64,000 nucleotides of DNA from positions 17,442,001-17,506,000 of the forward strand of contig CM072343.1 in NCBI GenBank assembly GCA_036874045.1, read 5' to 3'. Below are positions 1 through 12,447 of this stretch, piece by piece. Under the pieces are notes generated by a model, which saw only the letters and a program-made list of their open reading frames with translations, did no database searches and had not been told where the DNA came from. This stretch comes from Cymodocea nodosa (Eukaryota > Streptophyta > Magnoliopsida > Alismatales > Cymodoceaceae). The position numbers and the translations under genes were made by a program. Within the stretch, counting starts at the first letter, position 1. Each line of letters begins with the position of its first letter.

Positions 1-3000
1 CCCATAAGATTCACACTTGTGACCTTAGGCCAAGGCCACCCTCTAATTGCCATAAGGCCCACCTGTTATTTCCTGTTTGCTAGTAAAAAGAATAAAGCAT
101 GCACCCTATGAAACATTAATCATATAGTCATCAATGACATTTAAGTTAAAACATAGGAATCCCTAATGCATGAATTTTTGTTTGAATGGTCACTGCTTCA
201 TATTACTTTAAAAAGTAACCACCTCATACACCTACGTCCTTTTAGGCAGGGCATTAGGTGGATTTTCTAGATTTGCAATCAATAAACACAGAATTAGCCA
301 TACTAGAATTTAGAACAATTGGTGGCTTTGCTAGTTTTAAAGGGACGATGTTTGCTAGTTTTAGCAATGGAGCCTAATTCTAATGGAATGAATGCTACCA
401 TCAATTTTGACAATAGAGGAGTTAGTTCTACCAAAATAAGAAATTTTTACACAAACAAGAGTGGGTTATGGTCTTGATGATGTTATTAATGAAGATACAC
501 AAATTATGTTGATTTTATAATTTTAGCATTTTCTTAAGCTATGTTACTTTGGCATAGAAAATGAGAATAAGACTGAAAATTTAAGGGCCTCATGGAACAA
601 TGCCATGAAGACATGCTTAGTTAACAAGATAACTGGTTATAAACTTATAATACACCATTTTCCATTGTCAAAATGAGTGATACAAGGAGGCATGGACGAG
701 GATAATAGAAGAATTCAATAGTTGTTTTCTAGAATTGAACTTATCAAAGCAAATGAAGCAAATATAAACAAACTTTAAAGATAACAATATATGATTCAGT
801 TAAGGATGTCTAATTATTTTGGAATGGATGGAATGCTAGAAAGAAAATGGTTTTTGAATGCCAATACGTTCCAGAGCAATGTATTAAAGCTTTCATTACT
901 AATATAACAACACACACATATACATACACGCATACATACACACACGTACATATAAGCATGCATACATTTACACATATTAATAAATACATACATACATTTA
1001 CACATATTAATAAATACATACATACAATTACACATTACACACACATGCATATACTATATATATAATATATGTTGTAGCAGGCTTCCTCCCCCCTCCCACC
1101 ACACAATCACGTTGCTCTCTTGATTTAACACACCAAAAAATAAATAACTTTATTTCAATATTCTGACCATTTCTTTTCTTAAAAAGCCCAACGCTACAAC
1201 ATTTCATGATGGTTACAAAAAATATATTGAATTGAATAAATAAATTCCGAGCTTGATCTTTGTGTGTGGATCTGCAAACTAGTTGAATAATGTAATGACA
1301 CATGTATTTAATACAAAAAAACTATAAAAACAATGATACCATGTAAGTGACATATGTCACCAAGTATGCACTCACCTATGTATTGTCCACAAAAAGAAAC
1401 AAGATAATTCATTCAACAAGGACAGAAGGCCCACAACAATTGTCGACCCGAAAGTCACGACATACTATGTACATCGTGACATGTGCCACACCTCTAAGTG
1501 ACAACTACCTCATAGTCAGCTTACCCAATGGCCCATACATGAACAAACCATAACTTGACCACCAATACTCATAACTGGTTATAACACTAGGTCTACTTAC
1601 AACCCAACAAATAACAAGACCATGGAACTAATACCAAGGGCCAACCATACACACTATCAAGTGCCCAACACTCAACAGACTAACAATGGCCACATGGAGC
1701 TACTACAGTGTGCAAACATAACATTCTACACTATGACAAATCCTTTGACATGGGGACTCAAACCCCATGATGGCCACCTTGGGTCTATAAGGTGAAGATC
1801 CCTTTAGGGTGCTCTTACAAGAAGCATCTCAAACCCCACCCCAATTGTGTGATCCAACCATTGTAAGCATTCAAACCTCACAACTACACAACTTGATCAC
1901 ATGAATTCTAACCCCACAATTAACAAACCGAGGGGACCTTAACACCATGGCAATACCTGTCAAATTGAAATATATCTCATCCTAATCATCACATCTCATG
2001 TGATGGGAACATCACATGGCCTACAAGTGTGTCATCTTTGACAACCAAACAATGCAGCATAAAAACTCTAATGGCAAGACAAACCAAGTCGATTGTAAGG
2101 ACCCCCATAACGCCACAAAAAAATCAGAAAAATCAAAAGTTTATATGACATCCTGAGAAAAGGAATGGCAATCATCATAATATTAATGAGAGAAACTCAT
2201 GCAAAAAATAAAATAAAATGGTGAGTGAAAAGCTTCCACCTCTAATATTACAAGGTTAGGTACCTACTAAGAGACTTAATCTGCTATATAAAAAAAATAG
2301 CAAAACATGCAAAACTACAAACCAAATCTCAACCCCTGATTTATAATACAATAAATAGTTCAACATAAAATATAAAAAATCCCTTGATTCATAAATCACA
2401 TCACAAAAAGGCTGCCACAGCCTAGTAGTAACAATTAGTGTGTCCTCCTTTACTTACGCCTTACCTGAAGGACTACTAGATAACCTAAAAAAAAGTAAAC
2501 CACAAATAATGAAGCCTAGTAAGTAAATCCACTATTAGCCCATAATTGGCAAAGTCATGCCAGTATAGTATATAGAAAGTTAACAAATCATCATTCATTT
2601 ATGCAAGCAAAGAAAGGCAATCTCCATTACACATAAGTGACACAATCTATGTCACATTGCATGCCCCAACTCCCTTACACATGTCAAGGTATTTAGCATA
2701 TAACTATGATCGCACTTCACCTCTGCGGTATTCACAGGTCAATACCTCAGTTTATTTTCCCTATGGCCAAATCATTATGTAGCTATATCATAACTATCAG
2801 CCCATGTGTAAAGCACACATGCATGCCACCAGCCAACATAGATGTGTATAGCCATAATGAATATATGTTTCACAAATAATAGCCACAATGAACACATTTC
2901 TAACACTATATGCTAGAAATGCAATAATCACTACTAGTCACAACAATCATGTCATGCTCAGCATCGATCAATCATATCATGCCACACTCAATAATTAATC

Positions 3001-3096
3001 AACAATAATGTGTAATGTCAACAATATTAAGTAGCATTCCATAGTAATATGAAGAGCATTGCAATCACTAAAACACAATAAGGCTCCATTACATTT
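1..3096. repeat. Long direct repeat, copy 1 (at least 3096 bp)
   Basis: This block recurs at 3761-6856 with a constant offset of 3760 bp, and I found no difference in any stretch compared. The right border is sharp: both copies share ACATTT, then diverge. The left border may lie outside the window, because base 1 already matches base 3761. It is AT-rich and non-coding as far as I can see. It includes a CA/TA-rich stretch (about 905-1065) with a doubled 28-bp motif at about 963-1020. The short open frames inside lack recognisable domains and are not called as genes. Confidence 0.93.
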
Positions 3097-3760
3097 ATAA
3101 TCACTAAAAAATAAGACACTCTCTTAGGTCATTTATTAAATTTTTTATATAAAATTCATAATGATTGTAACTCAACTTAAAATTGAAATTTTGATGACCT
3201 AGATTTATATTATTAATTAACTACATAATTAAGAGTGACCACATGAATACCATAAGTTTTGTAGGTATGCAACTCTTTAAACTCAATCACTCATTCAGAC
3301 ACACGTATGATGGGATTTATAAATATAAATAAATAGTTATAGAGACAAATAGGCACTTACATCTTTGTGTGAGATTCCCATAGATACTGTAGAAGTTTTC
3401 CTAAGATTAGATTTTAATTTTAAATTAAAATTAAAATGTAAAGATCTAGGGAGCATCTGATTGTATATAGTTTTATGTCTATAATTTGAGAACTTATTTT
3501 CTAAGGGTCAGTTTCATAATAATTATTTTAATCCACCATAAAAAAATAAGTTAACATTTTCAAAAAAATATATAGCTGATGTTCCCAAAACAAAAGCTAC
3601 AAAACACAACTTTTTCCCTTCAATATTTTTATTTCAAACTACAACATTTTTTAAACTGGCATATAGACATAAGTTGATATATAAATAATACATTTGATAA
3701 TGATTAGTGAAAAACACAAATGTATTTCCATACACTGGTTGAAATAATCATTACCAACAT
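3097..3760. other. Spacer between the two long repeat copies
   Basis: AT-rich 664-bp segment present once, between the two copies. I see no open frame, terminal inverted repeat or known element. There is a short A/T palindromic stretch near 3415-3440. If the repeat extends left of the window, part of this spacer belongs to the repeat unit. Confidence 0.6.
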
Positions 3761-6700
3761 CCCATAAGATTCACACTTGTGACCTTAGGCCAAGGCCACC
3801 CTCTAATTGCCATAAGGCCCACCTGTTATTTCCTGTTTGCTAGTAAAAAGAATAAAGCATGCACCCTATGAAACATTAATCATATAGTCATCAATGACAT
3901 TTAAGTTAAAACATAGGAATCCCTAATGCATGAATTTTTGTTTGAATGGTCACTGCTTCATATTACTTTAAAAAGTAACCACCTCATACACCTACGTCCT
4001 TTTAGGCAGGGCATTAGGTGGATTTTCTAGATTTGCAATCAATAAACACAGAATTAGCCATACTAGAATTTAGAACAATTGGTGGCTTTGCTAGTTTTAA
4101 AGGGACGATGTTTGCTAGTTTTAGCAATGGAGCCTAATTCTAATGGAATGAATGCTACCATCAATTTTGACAATAGAGGAGTTAGTTCTACCAAAATAAG
4201 AAATTTTTACACAAACAAGAGTGGGTTATGGTCTTGATGATGTTATTAATGAAGATACACAAATTATGTTGATTTTATAATTTTAGCATTTTCTTAAGCT
4301 ATGTTACTTTGGCATAGAAAATGAGAATAAGACTGAAAATTTAAGGGCCTCATGGAACAATGCCATGAAGACATGCTTAGTTAACAAGATAACTGGTTAT
4401 AAACTTATAATACACCATTTTCCATTGTCAAAATGAGTGATACAAGGAGGCATGGACGAGGATAATAGAAGAATTCAATAGTTGTTTTCTAGAATTGAAC
4501 TTATCAAAGCAAATGAAGCAAATATAAACAAACTTTAAAGATAACAATATATGATTCAGTTAAGGATGTCTAATTATTTTGGAATGGATGGAATGCTAGA
4601 AAGAAAATGGTTTTTGAATGCCAATACGTTCCAGAGCAATGTATTAAAGCTTTCATTACTAATATAACAACACACACATATACATACACGCATACATACA
4701 CACACGTACATATAAGCATGCATACATTTACACATATTAATAAATACATACATACATTTACACATATTAATAAATACATACATACAATTACACATTACAC
4801 ACACATGCATATACTATATATATAATATATGTTGTAGCAGGCTTCCTCCCCCCTCCCACCACACAATCACGTTGCTCTCTTGATTTAACACACCAAAAAA
4901 TAAATAACTTTATTTCAATATTCTGACCATTTCTTTTCTTAAAAAGCCCAACGCTACAACATTTCATGATGGTTACAAAAAATATATTGAATTGAATAAA
5001 TAAATTCCGAGCTTGATCTTTGTGTGTGGATCTGCAAACTAGTTGAATAATGTAATGACACATGTATTTAATACAAAAAAACTATAAAAACAATGATACC
5101 ATGTAAGTGACATATGTCACCAAGTATGCACTCACCTATGTATTGTCCACAAAAAGAAACAAGATAATTCATTCAACAAGGACAGAAGGCCCACAACAAT
5201 TGTCGACCCGAAAGTCACGACATACTATGTACATCGTGACATGTGCCACACCTCTAAGTGACAACTACCTCATAGTCAGCTTACCCAATGGCCCATACAT
5301 GAACAAACCATAACTTGACCACCAATACTCATAACTGGTTATAACACTAGGTCTACTTACAACCCAACAAATAACAAGACCATGGAACTAATACCAAGGG
5401 CCAACCATACACACTATCAAGTGCCCAACACTCAACAGACTAACAATGGCCACATGGAGCTACTACAGTGTGCAAACATAACATTCTACACTATGACAAA
5501 TCCTTTGACATGGGGACTCAAACCCCATGATGGCCACCTTGGGTCTATAAGGTGAAGATCCCTTTAGGGTGCTCTTACAAGAAGCATCTCAAACCCCACC
5601 CCAATTGTGTGATCCAACCATTGTAAGCATTCAAACCTCACAACTACACAACTTGATCACATGAATTCTAACCCCACAATTAACAAACCGAGGGGACCTT
5701 AACACCATGGCAATACCTGTCAAATTGAAATATATCTCATCCTAATCATCACATCTCATGTGATGGGAACATCACATGGCCTACAAGTGTGTCATCTTTG
5801 ACAACCAAACAATGCAGCATAAAAACTCTAATGGCAAGACAAACCAAGTCGATTGTAAGGACCCCCATAACGCCACAAAAAAATCAGAAAAATCAAAAGT
5901 TTATATGACATCCTGAGAAAAGGAATGGCAATCATCATAATATTAATGAGAGAAACTCATGCAAAAAATAAAATAAAATGGTGAGTGAAAAGCTTCCACC
6001 TCTAATATTACAAGGTTAGGTACCTACTAAGAGACTTAATCTGCTATATAAAAAAAATAGCAAAACATGCAAAACTACAAACCAAATCTCAACCCCTGAT
6101 TTATAATACAATAAATAGTTCAACATAAAATATAAAAAATCCCTTGATTCATAAATCACATCACAAAAAGGCTGCCACAGCCTAGTAGTAACAATTAGTG
6201 TGTCCTCCTTTACTTACGCCTTACCTGAAGGACTACTAGATAACCTAAAAAAAAGTAAACCACAAATAATGAAGCCTAGTAAGTAAATCCACTATTAGCC
6301 CATAATTGGCAAAGTCATGCCAGTATAGTATATAGAAAGTTAACAAATCATCATTCATTTATGCAAGCAAAGAAAGGCAATCTCCATTACACATAAGTGA
6401 CACAATCTATGTCACATTGCATGCCCCAACTCCCTTACACATGTCAAGGTATTTAGCATATAACTATGATCGCACTTCACCTCTGCGGTATTCACAGGTC
6501 AATACCTCAGTTTATTTTCCCTATGGCCAAATCATTATGTAGCTATATCATAACTATCAGCCCATGTGTAAAGCACACATGCATGCCACCAGCCAACATA
6601 GATGTGTATAGCCATAATGAATATATGTTTCACAAATAATAGCCACAATGAACACATTTCTAACACTATATGCTAGAAATGCAATAATCACTACTAGTCA

Positions 6701-6856
6701 CAACAATCATGTCATGCTCAGCATCGATCAATCATATCATGCCACACTCAATAATTAATCAACAATAATGTGTAATGTCAACAATATTAAGTAGCATTCC
6801 ATAGTAATATGAAGAGCATTGCAATCACTAAAACACAATAAGGCTCCATTACATTT
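3761..6856. repeat. Long direct repeat, copy 2
   Basis: Second copy of the block at 1-3096. After base 6856 the sequence runs into a different flank (6857 onward), which contains a 31-bp minisatellite. The absence of visible differences between copies in fast-evolving non-coding DNA means a very recent duplication, gene conversion or an assembly artefact. Confidence 0.93.
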
Positions 6857-6910
6857 GGATAACCATACTATCACAATCATAATGACAGTAAATGTAGTCA
6901 TACCATCGAA

Positions 6911-7130
6911 GTTGACTACCATACTACGATTTCATCCCCTGTAAGTGGGTCTACTACAATTTCATCCCCCCATAAGGAGGTCGACTACAGTTCCATCCCC
7001 CCTAGTTGGGTCTACTACGGTTTCTTACCCCTGTAGTCAGGTCTACCATGGTTTCATCCTCTCGCAGCTGAGTCTACTACAGTTTCACCCCTCCATAGCT
7101 AGGTCTACCATGCCACCACACCAATGTGGT
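6911..7130. repeat. Degenerate 31-bp minisatellite, about 7 copies
   Basis: Units begin with GTCTACTAC or GTCTACCAT, followed by a TTTCATCCCC-like block, and recur every 30-31 bp. They are visible from about 6911 to 7130. Copies differ at several bases each, so the array is older than the perfect long repeat beside it. No coding role is evident. Confidence 0.8.
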
Positions 7131-7860
7131 CAAATCCAATAAAAAATAACATGATTGGTTCCAACGTCACCAACCAATAGCAACATGACTAGGTTCATAT
7201 CATACATACTACATGTATCTCATCAATAGATTTATCATGCAACATCAATAGTGATAAATGTAACAACATCGTGCCATAATTGAATCATCATGCACTATTC
7301 AATGGCAATGAACATAAATCAGCAGCATAACTAAATGCTAGCATAATGCTTGTTTATTGCACAAATCAATCATCAATCATGTATAAAATACTGTCATAGG
7401 CCTCAAGTCAACATTATTATGCTTAACCCATCAATATGCCATTTCTTATAAATGCAACATGTACTTACATGAATAAGCCTTCCATAATCCAGGTCAAATG
7501 TACATGAAATGCATATAATGTTAATAACTCATAAATGCCATATCCATGATAAATACGCACAATCAACATGGATGTGCAATAATTCACATAACTATGCAAT
7601 ACCCAACATATAAATGCATATGTCGCACACACACACACATATATATATGCAATAATCACGATATTCATGTAACAATCAACGTATATATGCATAAGTCAAC
7701 ATATATGCATTATGTTACCCAATATCAAATCTAACAATAACATGCAGGCAAATGATATTGCAAATGATGCATAATCACAGTAGTCATGAAATAATCTCTA
7801 AAATGCTATATTCTTGAACCAAATAGTAGAAATACTTACTATAGGGGCTTATTCGCAAAA
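7131..7860. other. AT-rich non-coding stretch
   Basis: Contains repeated CAACAT/CAATCA-type words and a short CA/TA microsatellite near 7628-7650. No supported gene. It probably belongs to the same repeat-derived block as its neighbours. Confidence 0.5.
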
Positions 7861-8300
7861 ACCCTCAATAATGCCAAAATCCTCTTCCTCCTCCTTTCCG
7901 TCTTGCTCACTGATGGCCGACCGACCAACTCTTCTCCTTCAGCAGGGCTTGCCAGTAACCCCCTCCACGCATAGAAGCTCGACCGTCGGAGCTCCACCAC
8001 GTGCGTGACGCCGAAAGCACCTCCTCGTCGTGCACAGATAGCCTGCACGAGGAATGGAGGTTAGCAGCGGCCATCGCGAGCAGCTCCTCCCCCTGCCGAA
8101 CGTTCAGCCACGTACATCGTTGCCACTGGTCGCCAGACGACACCCACACTCGGGACGGCAATCGCAGCAGGAACCCTACCTTGGCGGCCGCTCGGATGGG
8201 GTCGTTCCGACGAGGGAAGGGAGTGAAAATAAAACCCCACCCCAGCCATAACCACGTCAAACCCAAGGAAATTTTACTAAAATACCCCTGGGTGATTACA
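7861..8300 (-). mobile_element. Possible end of a fossil LTR element (GC-rich island)
   Basis: GC-rich island with an abrupt AT-rich boundary near 8300. Read on the minus strand, the block begins TGTAATCACCCAGGGG, a style of start common among plant LTRs, and it passes through a T-rich segment into GC-rich sequence. With the long repeats at 1-6856, this may be part of a very long, old LTR or a solo LTR of a Ty3/gypsy-type element. No matching second end or target-site duplication was found, so family and limits are uncertain. Open frames occur in several phases and look incidental. Confidence 0.3.
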
Positions 8301-9436
8301 ATGCAAAGTTATATTTGCCAAAATAAAAAATGAATAAATCACATAACCGAAAATTATATTATCCTTCCAATAAAGAAATTACAGCATACTTTTTTTATAG
8401 ATGTGTCTCGGTCCCAAAGAAAAGAAAAAGAATCTATTTTAAACATTCATTTCGTATATTTTTCAAATAATTGACAAAAAGTGAATGAGCTAAGTAATCA
8501 ACGAGAAATTAAATAAAATATATATTTTGAAATTTGAATACAATTTAAAAGCATTACTTCAAAACATATGAGAAGGACAAAGAATGATAAAAACATTAGA
8601 AATTTCAATGATCAAGTGAGGTTAAATTGAAACGATTTATAAATTTTAATAATATAAAAATCTATATGATAACTTAAAATGTATTTCACAAATTTAGATA
8701 AAGTGACAAAAATCAACTAAATATCAAACAATCAAGTTGAACACTAATTCAACAAAACTTTGAGCTATAGGTAAGATGGTTTCCAATGAATTAGATAGTT
8801 TTAGAAGCAAATCAAAATGTTCCACATTTTTATGGATAATTTCAAAATGGATCAAAAGGTTCCTTTACAAATTAAATAGTTTCACAATTTTTCAAAATGT
8901 TTCAAGTTAAAATATTCAAAATTTGAATTACAGAAATAGCTACAAAGAATGACAGGTCAATCAAATAATTTCAGATAAAATCGAAGAGTTTTAGACCAAA
9001 CATTTTGAAATAAAGTGATCTCACATGTTGAATTAAAGACCTACATTACAAGTAGTAAAGAAAGCTTTCTCAAAACTTCAAATAATTTCAAAATATTTTC
9101 AAAAGATTTCAAATGAAATAGTCCAAAAGATAAGTAATTTCGAAAGGTTTCAAACCAAATGAACGTGACTTCACGTAATAAACTTAAAAACTCACATGAG
9201 TACGAAAGAAAGACTTTTTGAACCATCAGAGAGTTTTAAGAAGTTTTCTAAAGTTTCAAATAAAACAGTTTAAATAACAGATAAAATCAAAAGGTTTCAA
9301 AAAGACATTAAACTAAACGTTAACTTTCTACATTTGGAATTAACAATTCAATAAATACAACAAGCTAAATAACGTACCTTTAATTGATATATAAAGTAAA
9401 ATGTGTTTGTACTCTAAGATCAATGATAGAGTCTAA
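8301..9436. other. AT-rich intergenic DNA
   Basis: Dominated by degenerate TTTCAAA/AATTTCAA words (about 8500-9310). This is probably ancient repeat material. No gene or element end could be supported. Confidence 0.5.
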
Positions 9437-10046
9437 AGGGGTGTTTATATACTTGTAAAATTGTAAAAAAAAAATGATAGAAAATAATGGAAAGTTAGAA
9501 AAAATAAAAGTGTTTATACATAGAATAAGAAATGATAGAATTTGAAATACATGTGTTTGTGCAAAAAACAAAAAATGACGAAAAATCATAGAATGTAAAA
9601 TATATATGTTTATTTATAAAATAAAAAATATTAAAATTAATAAAATAAAATTTTTTGTATTTATCTATAAGATAGAAAATAACAAAATTTGTCATAGATA
9701 ATATAAGATAAAGACATTTGTGATAATAATTAAAACATAAAATACATTTTACATATTTTTATTATTCCACATATCTCTCGTAATATTAATTCTTATATAC
9801 TAAAGATATAAATAATTTATATATCAAAATTATATGTTATTAATATATTTTGTAATAATTTATATTTTCTTTTTCTTCATTTTCTATCAATTTCAAATAT
9901 CAGAATGTCAAAAAATGAAAGAAATTTGTTTTATATATCAAGAAAAAATGGTAGAATCTTTCAAAAACTCATTTATTACATGGTGAAAAAAAATTTGTCA
10001 TTTTTTTAAATATTTTTCACTATTTTCTAAGTATATAAACACACCT
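9437..10046. mobile_element. Tourist-like MITE (PIF/Harbinger type), 610 bp
   Basis: The ends form an 18-bp terminal inverted repeat with 17 matches: left AGGGGTGTTTATATACTT, right (reverse complement) AGGTGTGTTTATATACTT. Each end is flanked by TAA (9434-9436 and 10047-10049), the 3-bp target duplication typical of PIF/Harbinger insertions. The interior is AT-rich with repeated AAATGATAGAA-like words and no transposase, so it is non-autonomous. Confidence 0.75.
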
Positions 10047-10049
10047 TAA

Positions 10050-11892
10050 ATTATTAAGTGAAAATAAAGATGAAGAAACTTAATAAAAAATATTGTCGAC
10101 GTTTCCATGGTAGAGAAATCTCGATGGTTAGAGAAGTTCATTATGGAAACAAATGGTTAGACGACAAACATGGTATTTTTGCCTTACCAATATGTCCTGA
10201 TCGCTGTCCAAAAGTGACATTATTATATGCCTTGATTTCTTTTAAAAATAGTTGCCTTAATTCATTACATAACCACATTTTTTAATCCGTATAATTGAAC
10301 GTACAAGTCAAATAAAAATACTTATTTAAATGCCAAAAGTACATTTTTTGAAATTTTAAATTCAATTCGAGCAAAAAAATTTTAAAATTTGAAACGTTAA
10401 TACTGTTTTTATTCTTTTGTAATTATTTTATTGTACGACGCCGAGATAAGATGGGCTCCCGTTACATATGTTTATTTAAAATACACAGAGACAAATAATG
10501 TTTAAAGATTTCTGATGATATGTCTCTGTGTATTTTAAATATCTCGATACTTAAAAGAATAAGTTTTATGTCCATGGATCGTTACTTATTGATTTATTTG
10601 TTGGTTTGTGACTTAAAGATATATCATTCAGGTACTTTGAACTCACTGAACGTTAGTTATTTTTTAGTAAGTTATTCATATTACTTGCCAATAATTTAAA
10701 TAATAAAGAACCCAACTTGTCATGTATTATTTAAAGTTTCGATACTTATAAGTTCATTATTAGGTTTTCATTTTCTATATCAATTTTAAGGAAAGATGAA
10801 AGTGATATACGCATGTTGAAATTAATGACCAAAAGTTTTAAGCACACCATACTTTGCAACTAAAATTGTGACAATTCAACTTTCAAAGAGAGAAATTGTA
10901 CATGTCATTAGAGCATTTCACAAGGAGAATAATCAAGATTAAAAAGGTTAATGTCTTGTTGACATAAAAGTTGGTGTCTTGTGTGTTTGTACAAAATGGT
11001 GTTTGGTATTAAGCTAAGAAAATACCATTGTAAGAGTTTAGAGACTATTGTATAAATTGATATTGAACCTTAAAAATACCAAGTTAGTAGAATTCTCAAT
11101 ATTAATGCTTTAATAATTTGATTAACTTATTTGAGTAAATCTCTTATGTTCTTTTTTATCATTACTTTTATAATAAACTTTTATTATTACATATACTGTT
11201 GAAAATCAATATTTTATAAGTAAGAAGATGGAATATGGAAATAAGTATCTAAGATCTATATCAACAAATAAATGTGTTTACACAATGAAAAATAAAATTA
11301 ATAAAAATAAACTATGGATCCCAAAAGAAAATAGATTTAATATCATTACCACTAATAATATAGAACCTAAAAAAATATGAGTACCAGAAAGAATAACTTT
11401 GACTTACCTTAGGTGAAACATAAAGTTTCAAGGTAGGACTGTCCTTGTTAAACGTGAACAGGATAAATGGAGGAACTGTTAAATTTAAAAATAACGAGAA
11501 AGATAATATTGTAGAAGTATATTTTTTTATTATTTTTGGCAAAGTAGTCATTAATAATGTCTTGCACATATTGAAGAATAAGATGACAAACTAAGACCTG
11601 CAACAAATTCATGTCATATTGGTTAATGATATGATTTGATCACGTTAAGTTATATTATACTAGATTTTTTTATATACAACTGCATGATCAAAATTTATAT
11701 TAAATTTGGTATTTAATCCTCGATTTTAGTACGAAAATTGCTACACTGATTTTAATATAGCACGGTGAGAGCCTATAATAAAATTAATATAACGATTATT
11801 TACTAAAATAACACCATTTTTTTAAAAAAAAAAATTCAATGAACAGTTGCAGTTTAAAAATTATTCTGCCGTCAATTCGAAGCCGGGCGGCT
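10050..11892. other. AT-rich intergenic DNA with one strong hairpin
   Basis: No gene supported. It holds a perfect 20-bp inverted repeat at 10474-10540, listed separately. A 75-residue open frame at 10058-10285 has no recognisable motif and is not called. Confidence 0.5.
10474..10540. repeat. Perfect 20-bp inverted repeat (hairpin)
   Basis: Arms at 10474-10493 and 10521-10540 are exact reverse complements with a 27-nt loop. The arm core is ATACACAGAGACA. Further out, CGAGATA (10442-10448) pairs with TATCTCG (10540-10546). It may be the trace of a small inverted-repeat element or an expressed hairpin; the sequence alone does not tell. Confidence 0.7.
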
Positions 11893-12327
11893 TCAGTTCC
11901 GACGATAGTCTTCCTCCTGCCCTCTGAAATCGTTCGACTCCATCTGTTCGGATTCCGTCAGCAATCTCTCCAGATACTCCGGGCCAAGATCATGCAGCTC
12001 TATCTTACCATCCTCGGAGCCCGACCCCAGCATCCCGGCGGAGGCGCTGCCTACTTCTCCGCCGCCGGTTATCTGGACGGGAGCAGTAGCAGCGACCACC
12101 GGTGGGAAGTTGAGACGAGCGTTGGACCCTCTCGTTCGGAAGGCGGCGCGGTCGTATGCCAGGGCCGCCTCCACCGCCGTGTCGAACGTGCCCAACCACA
12201 CCCTCGCCCCCTGCCTGGACGGGTCCCGTATCTCCGCCGCGTACCTCCCCCACGGCCTGCGCCGCACGCCTCGGTAGTGCGGCTCCTCCGCCTCCCGCGC
12301 AGGGCCTTCCCTCGGTTTGGGAGGCAT
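11893..12327 (-). CDS. AP2/ERF transcription factor (ERF subfamily)
   Basis: Intronless gene for a 144-residue nuclear DNA-binding protein. One AP2 domain spans residues 17-75, from [11 protein letters not shown] to RLNFP, with the WLG core. Ala at domain position 14 and Asp at 19 mark the ERF (GCC-box) subfamily rather than DREB. The acidic C-terminus carries [16 protein letters not shown], loosely like the C-terminal activation motif of small group IX ERFs; that group placement is tentative. The frame is open upstream to an ATG at 12447, but a TATAAAT box lies at 12381-12387 on the minus strand, so I chose the ATG at 12327. The exon is GC-rich in an AT-rich setting, as in many monocot ERFs. 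Such factors usually act in stress, ethylene or jasmonate responses; the target genes cannot be read here. Confidence 0.88.
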   Translation of the reverse strand: MPPKPREGPAREAEEPHYRGVRRRPWGRYAAEIRDPSRQGARVWLGTFDTAVEAALAYDRAAFRTRGSNARLNFPPVVAATAPVQITGGGEVGSASAGMLGSGSEDGKIELHDLGPEYLERLLTESEQMESNDFRGQEEDYRRN

Positions 12328-12380
12328 ATCCGGCGAGCTTCCGGCTTCGAACTGTTGGGTGTTGCGCCACCGGGAGCTTG

Positions 12381-12387
12381 CATTTAT
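12381..12387 (-). promoter_or_regulatory. Probable TATA box of the ERF gene
   Basis: TATAAAT on the minus strand, 54 bp upstream of the ATG at 12327. Its position argues against translation from the farther upstream ATG at 12447. Confidence 0.55.
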
Positions 12388-12447
12388 AGTTTGCGGCGAG
12401 ATTCTTTTGCGCCGGCCATGTTTGAGTCTATTCACGATTTCGTACAT

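Noticed and set aside
810-5313. Short open frames repeated in both copies of the long repeat
   Set aside because: They consist largely of CA/TA-rich simple sequence translated as His/Thr/Tyr or Cys/Val/Met runs and have no domain.
1-6856. Reading the two 3.1-kb copies as the LTR pair of one short element
   Set aside because: The right borders lack the expected CA end, the spacer of 664 bp shows no primer site or coding sequence, and no target duplication is visible.
6911-7130. CRISPR-like array
   Set aside because: The units are contiguous degenerate repeats without unique spacers, and the DNA is plant nuclear.
7839-8333. Several 60-120 residue open frames in the GC island
   Set aside because: Open in overlapping phases on both strands, no recognisable domain, and the setting is repeat-derived.
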